Assembly (NCBI GenBank): GCA_017883345.1
Contig: JADGNT010000061.1
Location: 1 to 12,219, forward strand
Direction of reading: 5' to 3'
Origin: Candidatus Solibacter sp.
GTDB taxonomy: Bacteria > Acidobacteriota > Terriglobia > Bryobacterales > Bryobacteraceae
Length of the DNA: 12,219 bases
Each line of letters opens with the position of its first letter. Positions within the stretch are counted from its first letter, which is position 1. Shown here in pieces: positions 12,004 to 12,219 of this stretch. The position numbers and the translations under genes are program-made. The notes under the pieces were generated by a model. That model did no database searches. It was not told the origin of the DNA and saw nothing but the letters and a program-made list of their open reading frames with translations.

Positions 12004-12031
12004 GCGGAAAGGTGCGAAAAGGAGGACATTT

Positions 12032-12219
12032 ATGAAGCGAATCGTCTTGCTGCTCGTCAGCCTGTTTGTCGTGTTCCTGTCCACGGGCTGCGGCCCCAGC
12101 GACGCAGAGAAGCGTGCCCAGCAGGTCGCCCAGGCCAAGGACGACGCGCTGAAACTGCGCCAGCAATTGGCCCAGGCCAAGTCCGGCGCCGATGCCGAAA
12201 ACGTGCGCCAGCAGATCAT
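12032..12219 (+). CDS. small coiled-coil lipoprotein, partial at right edge
   Basis: The ATG at 12032 follows an excellent AAAAGGAGG Shine-Dalgarno (12017-12025). The product starts MKRIVLLLVSLFVVFLSTGC, a type II signal peptide with lipobox LSTGC, so the Cys at 20 should be lipidated and the protein anchored in the membrane. After GPSDAEKR the sequence is a Gln/Ala/Lys-rich amphipathic helix (QQVAQAKDDALKLRQQLAQA), consistent with a coiled coil. No stop occurs before the window ends, so the C-terminus is missing. Export and lipidation are well supported; the function is unknown, and similar small lipoproteins often have structural envelope roles. Confidence 0.75.
   Translation, partial: MKRIVLLLVSLFVVFLSTGCGPSDAEKRAQQVAQAKDDALKLRQQLAQAKSGADAENVRQQI

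Larger units (their letters stand above)
11464..12031. other. intergenic region with gene remnant, repeats and terminator
   Basis: This is 568 bases without an intact gene. An A/T-rich patch near 11543-11580 may hold the promoter of the minus-strand gene starting at 11463, although no clean -35/-10 pair is seen. The remainder contains the RRM-like remnant, hairpins, direct repeat and terminator listed separately. Open frames across it change character abruptly and none has a convincing start. Confidence 0.5.

Noticed and set aside
11370..12029. A 219-codon minus-strand frame across the repeat-rich intergenic region
   Set aside because: Composition changes abruptly, it contains stretches antisense to nothing conserved, and it overlaps the 10744-11463 gene and the RRM-like remnant in other frames.

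Overview
The window is GC-rich, protein-dense bacterial chromosome and most resembles an acidobacterium of the Solibacter/Bryobacter type. That placement is inference. It rests on the PilZ protein, the 'NRSNAQLSTGPRT' family protein, the M16 peptidase pair with its LolA-like companion, and the strong GC codon bias that leaves long spurious frames on the opposite strands. I see no rRNA, tRNA, CRISPR array or intact insertion sequence.

Layout, left to right. (1) 1-1392 is an accessory patch of toxin-antitoxin material. It holds a BrnT-like toxin followed by a very small CopG-type antitoxin, then an antitoxin-like ORF followed by a Doc (death-on-curing) toxin. The Doc gene is cut off just before its catalytic Fic motif and joined tail-to-tail to a truncated, unrelated minus-strand gene. 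(2) 1481-3759 is a metabolic block. A proline racemase family enzyme of the Ser/Cys active-site type abuts an SDR oxidoreductase on the minus strand. A RidA-family protein with a signal peptide is divergent from them. (3) 3837-4622 holds a probable ridA terminator and then a complete hicA-hicB module with a TTGACA box and a perfect palindrome in front of it. (4) 4681-9997, minus strand, is a tightly coupled four-gene operon. In order of transcription it encodes an active-type M16 zinc peptidase, a degenerate M16 partner fused to a LolA-like C-terminal domain, a free-standing exported LolA-like protein, and a class I methyltransferase. The junctions are ATGA, ATGA and TAA|GTG. (5) 10157-10606 is a PilZ protein, divergent from the peptidase operon. 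(6) 10744-11463 is a lineage-expanded hypothetical protein whose 3' end is built of nested palindromes. (7) 11464-12031 carries no intact gene. It holds an apparent RRM gene remnant, a hairpin, a 15-bp direct repeat and an intrinsic terminator. (8) 12032 to the right edge is the start of a small coiled-coil lipoprotein.

Working together: the two M16 proteins look like a catalytic plus non-catalytic pair acting in the cell envelope, with the LolA-like protein as a co-translated companion. The racemase-family enzyme, SDR and exported RidA suggest hydroxyproline or related amino-acid catabolism that produces reactive imine/enamine intermediates. The toxin-antitoxin remnants and palindromic repeats mark the flanks as plastic.
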